DNA from: Cladorhizidae sp. MBARI D1340-BT2
Taxonomy: Eukaryota > Porifera > Demospongiae > Poecilosclerida > Cladorhizidae
Direction of reading: 5' to 3'
Length of the DNA stretch: 64,000 nucleotides
Assembly: GCA_028752905.1 (NCBI GenBank)
Contig: JAQNBH010000015.1
Span: 32,985,663 to 33,049,662 of the forward strand
Below the pieces are notes generated by a model, which was not told where the DNA came from, made no database searches, and was given only the letters and a program-made list of their open reading frames with translations. A program made the translations under genes and the position numbers. Positions 57,901 through 64,000 of the stretch are shown here, one piece after another; position 1 is the stretch's first letter; every line of letters starts with the position of its first letter.

Positions 57901-59245
57901 ATGTTCATATATGTATATATATATATATATAACTGAGTTCCAGATATCCTCTTAAAATGAGGTTTAGGAATAGCGACAACAGTCATCTAATGTTGGTCTT
58001 GGTGATAAATGGGAAAGATGACACCAAGGAGGATGCAGTGCTTGGAAGGGCGCAACCATGCATGCCGATTTTTATGTGTCTATCATCCCTAGCCCTTCTC
58101 AGGAATGTACTTGCCCCATTAATCTGTCATTTATTTACTCTTGCATCAAACATGCTTTCCTCTTATGATTAGTCACTTTTCATTACATTTGTCCCTGTTC
58201 TTCCTGCTCCATTATCCATAGAAATCGTATTCATTAGTTACATAGGCTACACCAGCTGTATGGCTGCTACTGTCACACTCTGCTCTCATTTTTGTGCTTA
58301 AGCCCAATATTGTCAAGTTCATAATCATAATAACTCTCTCAGCCGTACAGTGCTTTCTCACCTGCCCATGCAATTTATGTGAATGATTTGGGCAAGGTGG
58401 TTTTAGAGAGCTTGCCGTTGTTTATTAGGTCTCGGTTAGTTGTTTTTCCCATTTCAGGATGACTTGTTCTGCTATCTGGAAATGGTATCAGCTATTAAAC
58501 CCACTCACACTTCTGCACGGAGAAATCCCCCCTCCCCCCACCCCACCGCTACCACCAAGGATCGAATTTTTTGTTCAATTTTGGTCTGCCTCTGGGATTT
58601 GGGTCTGATCTGAATACCTATTCATAATAATAATAATAATAATAGTAGTAGCAGTTGAAGTAGTAACAGTAGTATATATATATGTAGGTAATAGTAATTT
58701 GTTATGCATCAGTTCAGTTGCTGAATGGATCGAATCTCTTTCCAGTCACAAGGAGTAGATATTTATATTTACCTGAGAAAATTGAATTTCATGTCAAAAA
58801 CTTCAGATCATCCACTTGAAACTACTTGGCCTTTTTTGCGAATTATTCTCTTTTTATTTCGACTGCAACTAATTGGATAACAGTTTCACACTGATCCTCC
58901 AAGAACTTGGTTAGCACCGACTGTCTGAGAGTTGAGTGATGATGATCCACAGTCGAATGCACAAGTTAGGTAGAGTATATACGAGTAGCCAGAATAACTC
59001 ACCCTGACGAATATACATGTCCAGACCATTTTTCGTGGAGGACGGAATTTTGGTCCACTGAAGCATTTTTTATGTTACAAGTCCTATAATTTAATCTTGA
59101 TACTGCAGAGTCCGTTAAGGCCACCATATACTACATCACATTCTAAAATTATATAACAGTAACAACATAAAAATCTATATTATTATAATATCCATAATAT
59201 ACTAATAGCTAAGAGTGTCCGGCTGTTCAATGATGGGGTATCAAA
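57901..59245. other. No gene seen
   Basis: AT dinucleotide run at 57905-57935 and a short AAT run at 58625-58645. The frame at 57957-58172 resembles nothing I know. Confidence 0.3.
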
Positions 59246-59249
59246 GATC

Positions 59250-59670
59250 ATTCATTCATCAGCTTGCCATACAACAGTTCCTTTCTACTCTTTCACCACT
59301 TACCAAATGAATACATAACAAACCCCCACACCTCCCATCACTGCATCACTTACTTCCTCCACACCTTTCCCCAACAGCTAGCCACCTTTCCATCTTTCCC
59401 ACTCTTCTATATTAATCCAGCCACTGTCCAATTCTGCACACTTGCTCCACCAATACTTAAATTCCCCACACATCATCAAGAAATATCCCACATCATCCCC
59501 TGCTCCACCATCACACACATATCTCATCCCTAATTATTCCACATCTCTCTGACAACCCAGCTGACACAGTCCTCAGTCTAAATTGCAACCTCACACCTTC
59601 CTGACCATGCATGGACCTCACATACCTATCCACCCCTGCACCATTCTTTGCCAATTTCTTCATCAGCAAA
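59250..59670 (-). pseudogene. LINE C-terminal end fragment, opposite strand
   Basis: On the minus strand VDRYVRSMHGQEGVRLQFRL, RTVSAGLSERCGIIRDEICV, then EFKYWWSKCAELDSGW. The FRLRT.SAGL...C.....D...H/F.L.C.E pattern fits the zinc-binding C-terminus of LINE polyproteins. One or two frames are needed. It runs opposite to the LINE fragment at 57 kb. Confidence 0.5.
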
Positions 59671-61697
59671 CTCTTGATATTTACATTAACAATACTACAA
59701 ATGTTTACTAATCTATATCCCCTATTATTCTCACTATACCAGTTATTATTCTCATTTTTTTAATAAATTCCATTTCTATATTGAGATCTTTCCACATGGT
59801 CAATGTTCTTTCTCTCACTGAAGCTAGTTGTTAAGAGTGAGAAAACTCATTCTGAGCCAACTGAAGAACGCTGCAGATAAAAAATCATCATTGTAATGAG
59901 TCATATGTCTATGATAAGACTACATATTGCCCATTAGTTTATATATCCAACTACTCACAATAATTATATGAAAAAGACCAAAATTATGTTCAAAATTGGT
60001 TCCAATTATGCTGGTGCCCCTCAGAAGTCCCTGGCATAATCTACCTTAGCATAGCTTATAATTATTATACTACATTATGTCAATAACCCGCATCATTAAT
60101 ATTCAATCGTGTGATGCAAAGTTAATTTCTAATGACTGGTATGGTTGATTTTGATAACCATCAACCTCTACCCAGTTATGAAAGGAAATAATCTGCCAGA
60201 CTTTATTGTCCATTTGGAGTTCATAACAAAGGCAGTTTGACTTTTATAATCCATATTCCCTAACAGAAACATGAACAGATGCTACATATGGAGAAAAGGT
60301 GACTGCTAATCATCTCTCTTCTATATATATATATCTCTATTGATTAGATGCAGTCAATTATCTTTCCATCATAATTATTATATAATTTTAATATAATTTT
60401 ATTATAGAGCCACCGTATAATTGTTTCAAAATATACAAATTGGTAAATGTATTGCTTAACTATATATATAGTTAAAGAGTTATTTATTTATATTTCCTTC
60501 TTCCTTTTTTGGGGCTTTATCTTTCTTCAATTCTGAATATTTTGATTACTTGTTTTTGTACAATTATTATTAATTCTTTTGCTTTCTATTCTTCTCCAAA
60601 CTTATTTCCAGTTCCTCTATATTTTCTCTTTAATCAATAAATAATTTGGTATTCTATTTTTCTTGAATGAGTGCTTCTCTCTTGTAATGCAACATTCCTT
60701 CTCTTTGTTTTCGCCATTACTACAATCTCCTAACTGATTTCCCCATGTTTATACAGATGTTTTTATTTTTGGTGTAATTGTAGATATCCAGCTGAACTTA
60801 CTTCTAGCACCTTCTAACTTGTGTATGCACACCAAATGCTGATGAAGGTTAGAGTGAAATGTTGAGAGAGTAAATTTCCAGTTGATTATTGGTAAGGTTA
60901 TTGTAAGCCAGCTGTTTGTTTTTTTTATGAGAGAAGGCAATCCTCACTGGGTAGTAGGATGAAAAAGTTTGTACTTCAATGAACTCCTTATCAATCCCTC
61001 TATTTGTTTGATTTGATTTGACCTCATTAAAAACTCGCTATTGCTGGAAAGCACGATGTTGAATTGAGTAGCTAGCTATGTCAGATGTGAAAATCTAATA
61101 TCCTTTCCTAGTAGTTACTAATCATGCAGCCAGTTTTCATTTGTCTGCAGTCAGTTGTCTTATCTCAGATCTGTGCTGCTGTTTTCATTAAAAAATATAT
61201 ATGCTTGACCAGATTATTCATCTCACCATGCATTTTATTTCTAGATTACATAGCATGAGGAAATTTTTATAATTTGGACCAAGTCAATTTAAATATAGTA
61301 CTGTTTCTATCAAGAACCACGAGGAGGTATGACTGTTCTGCTCAGCATCTATAAAAGTAATATATGGAAAATGAATCAGTTTAAAAAATTCTATAAGTGA
61401 CCAGATTAATGTTGTGAAAAATATGTTAAACCCTATTATGATGATGGGTATTCTGATGATGATGCAAAACCATTATTTTGACTTGAATTTATCTGTTATT
61501 AATTTTTTTATTTGGGCACATGTGATATAATACATTCAGTATAGCTCATACCGTTAAATATTGATATTATTAATTTTTGAATGTAAACTGATCAAGAATG
61601 GGTTAAATATGCATGGTTTTGATGGTTGCTGGAGCTGTGATGCGTTGCAATAGATAAGCCTTAAATTTTGGATTACAGCATTGTGCATTGGATATCA
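59671..61697. other. No gene seen; one diverged terminal motif
   Basis: At 60838-60905 GCTGATGAAGGTTAGAGTGA, then GAGTAAATTTCCAGTTGATT and ATTGGTAAGG is a diverged copy of the Penelope-type terminal signature. The rest is AT-rich with nothing recognised. Confidence 0.45.
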
Positions 61698-61701
61698 TTA
61701 A

Positions 61702-62568
61702 GGGGGTCCACTACCCCCCAAAAAATTTTTTTGTTGTTGTTGTTGTTTTTCCCCCCTGACAGTTCATGCATGATGCTGCCTTCCAAATTTGAGAAGATGT
61801 GGTTGCTCCATTCTGGACTTATACTAACTTTAGTACTCCCGATTTGCGAAGAAGACGCTTCACGTAATAGTGAGTTTCAATGGCCGCGGAGACCGACAAG
61901 GGAAGCAAACCAGTGATTCTGGTCATCCCCCTAGGAAGCGGGACAGACCAAACTTCCCCTCCCTATTCTTGATTTTTCTAGTATGTATAATTATGTATAC
62001 CACTTTTGGTGTTTTTTTTAATGGTATGGTCAGTTCAACCATTGAAATACTATACTAGTCCTTAAAATGCCTGTCCCGAAAAAGTTCCTTTTTTGGGTCA
62101 AGGACGGTTCTCCCTGCTTCATATTTGGAGTAATCAGAAAAAATTATATCGATTCTCTTTCCTCTCAATGAGAGCTACAAGATGACATTCTCTGTTTTTA
62201 ATTTTAAGCAAGTATGATGTCAACAGGTACAAAAAAACAATGAAAATGCTACCAAGAAATTGCAATAGTTTTTAAAATCCATGATCACACTATTTAAAAA
62301 AAACTCAATGTTATATTGTGTATCATACTTTGTAATTTCCCCTGTGCTAAGTTGTGAAATCCCAAAATAAACTAGTCTCCAAATATGACGGTCCTCGTGA
62401 AATCTTAAATGTTCACTAAGTCCGGATCAGTTGTAGCTGGGTAGTTGGCACAGCACCAGAAAGTAGGTCTGTGTATAGGTACACATCATACAAGATTTCA
62501 AATAAAAATTCTGAAGCAGAGAGAAGTTGTGTTGTTTTTTTGTTTGTTTTTTTGGGTAGTGGACCCCC
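61702..62568. mobile_element. Nonautonomous TTAA-flanked element, 867 bases
   Basis: Inverted termini GGGGGTCCACTACCC (left; right end read in reverse is identical), followed by runs of C/A and T, are flanked on both sides by TTAA (61698-61701 and 62569-62572). An internal frame near 61870-62056 (starting MSFNGRGDRQGKQTSDSGHP, later a hydrophobic LFLIFLVCIIMYTTFGVFF) is not a recognisable transposase. The TTAA target suggests mobilisation by a Kolobok- or piggyBac-type transposase. Confidence 0.85.
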
Positions 62569-62572
62569 TTAA

Positions 62573-63705
62573 TGCATATAAACATAGCAGTGTGTTCAAA
62601 ATGAGTTTGAGTTGAAAAATTTATATGGTTAAAGAATTTCACACGTTGTTTACAGAGGTAGTTTCGAACTGTTATTATGCCAAGGGTAATTGGAAGACAC
62701 ATTGATCAAATTCCCCTACTGAAACACCTGAAGTGTACTATAAACAATCTTTGGCAACACCTTTGTTACACCATGTTCATTGACATATGTAAACCAGATT
62801 TACATTGTAAACTTCTTAGCATTAACCCCCTTCTATTTCTTCCTTGCCCAGGTGTTCTTCTGATTTTATCATGACCTCTCTCTAACATTATCATATAGCA
62901 CAGATCTTCCATCGCCATCACTGAAACCGATGTTGAAAAATAATGGGCTGTATTCCAAAGGAAGATCAAGTGAACATCCAACATTCCTAACTTGCGATGA
63001 ACCTAACATTAAGGTATTACTTACTATAGCATGTACACTTCCTATTACAGTTTGTGAGAATATTCAAACAGCCACATCAAGCTTCTAAAGAATATTACCT
63101 CAGTCAACAATGTCAAAGTAAAGGTCTCGTCTAGCCATGATACACATCCACACAAATACATGGCTTACATTTCAACATCCAATTTGTCGGATAACAACAA
63201 ATAGTGTTTCTTGAATTTGTAGTAAGTGTGGCATCAACTGAAAAGTGTGTGATTTATGTTTAAAAGAACTACCCCTTCTGAAATTCTGGATCTGTCTCTG
63301 TCATCTGTAAGAAATTTCATAAAATTATATTGCTTGGGTTGCCATATGGGGAATTAGTATACTCCTTACAGATTCAAAACTGATGCAATGTTGGGACAAG
63401 AACCACCTCAGACTGTTCTAGTTTAGCACGGCCATTTAACTAGCAAACAGGCTAGTGTGTTGAGAATAGAGTGGATAAGTCAGAGTGAAACCTCACCAAT
63501 CATTCCTGTCAGCTATTAAAAGCTTGTTCCCACTTGCCCGTGGCAGCCAGTTTTCTTTCCTCTAGCTAGCTTCTAATCTGCTGCCTTTTTTCTCACGATT
63601 TAATTAGCCCACATTTATACCAACCATTCATCCTTGGTGTGGCATGCTAAGATAGTCCCATGCTGAGATTGTACTCAATCACATAGCACTTGGAGGGGGT
63701 CTGGC
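62573..63705. other. No gene seen
   Basis: Short frames at 62677-62874 and 62766-62984 have no recognisable domain. Confidence 0.3.
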
Positions 63706-63710
63706 ACATG

Positions 63711-64000
63711 TGACATTGTAATGGTTGTAGCAGTGTAGATCTTGTGGGTTATACCAGCAACAAAATATGGCCTTGTGGCTGCATTTGTGGCAGTCTAAAA
63801 GCTGATAATGTGCTGTAAAGACAGTGGAATCAAACTCTATAAAAGTTTATAAAGAATTGAATTTAGATCTATGTGAAAGTATCTGGCACCTCCTCTTGTA
63901 TTGTGGTCCGCTTATGTTGAATTGCAGAACCCTTTACTTAGTAAGTTTGTCAATAAAGTCGTCCCGACTCTTTCTCAACAACTTGTTATATGGCGACGCC
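63711..64000 (+). repeat. Possible 5-prime LTR and primer site at the window edge
   Basis: The stretch begins TGTGACATTGTAATGGTTGT, carries CAATAAAG (63951-63958), ends near CTCAACA and is followed at 63991 by TGGCGACGCC, which resembles primer-site starts of many gypsy elements. The preceding GGAGGGGG could be unrelated. The internal part lies outside the window, so this is tentative. Confidence 0.35.

Overview
The window looks like repeat-rich nuclear DNA of an animal. It has no operons, ribosome binding sites or dense coding. Visible introns are GT-AG, it carries at least eight kinds of metazoan transposable element, and one gene is assembled from extracellular modules (Ig, FN3, CCP/sushi, transmembrane segment, short tyrosine-containing tail). 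Tiny introns of about 60-70 bases in one transposase, the style of the receptor tail and the element mix make a non-bilaterian animal, perhaps a demosponge, the best guess. That is inference; nothing in the sequence names the species.

Host gene. All exons I can support as host coding lie on the minus strand between about 39.2 kb and 10.2 kb: an Ig-like exon (38885-39199), an FN3-like exon (30747-31019), two near-identical CCP exons (28384-28617 and 22843-23073) and a terminal exon with a transmembrane helix and cytoplasmic tail (10237-10466). Every visible boundary is phase 1, so the modules are interchangeable. The introns are long and filled with repeats. The two CCP exons sit in two copies of a segment that is about 2.2-2.4 kb without later insertions. 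The copies differ by a Gmr1-like retrotransposon, a pogo-like element, a TTAA-site element at the junction, and minisatellite copy number.

Mobile elements from left to right: a BED-finger hAT remnant (1460-2480); an antisense Ty3/gypsy pol remnant (2600-4262); a sense gypsy pol (4619-9660) split by a 2.9-kb hAT transposon with three small introns (5063-7995); a pogo/Tigger remnant (10780-11795, minus); a Tc1/mariner remnant (12080-13070); a 5.4-kb LTR element with two 306-307-base LTRs and the unusual order gag-protease-integrase-RT-RNase H (15303-20747); a 535-base pogo-like element (21266-21800); a Kolobok/Mutator-like element with TTAA flanks (23209-26347); several Penelope-like fragments with GIY-YIG domains and hammerhead-like terminal motifs (41.6-47.9 kb); a DDE-like element of unassigned family between inverted repeats (53134-56564, minus); LINE fragments (56.98-57.9 kb plus, 59.25-59.67 kb minus); an 867-base TTAA-flanked element (61702-62568); and a possible LTR end at the right edge.

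Between these are minisatellites with 45-60-base units (notably 26902-27500, 28875-29475, 33180-33640, 33785-34830 and 40085-41070) and long TTA/AAT microsatellites (42-46 kb). Every transposase or polymerase I traced carries frameshifts or stops, so none looks active. No tRNA, rRNA, CRISPR array or bacterial regulatory element was seen.
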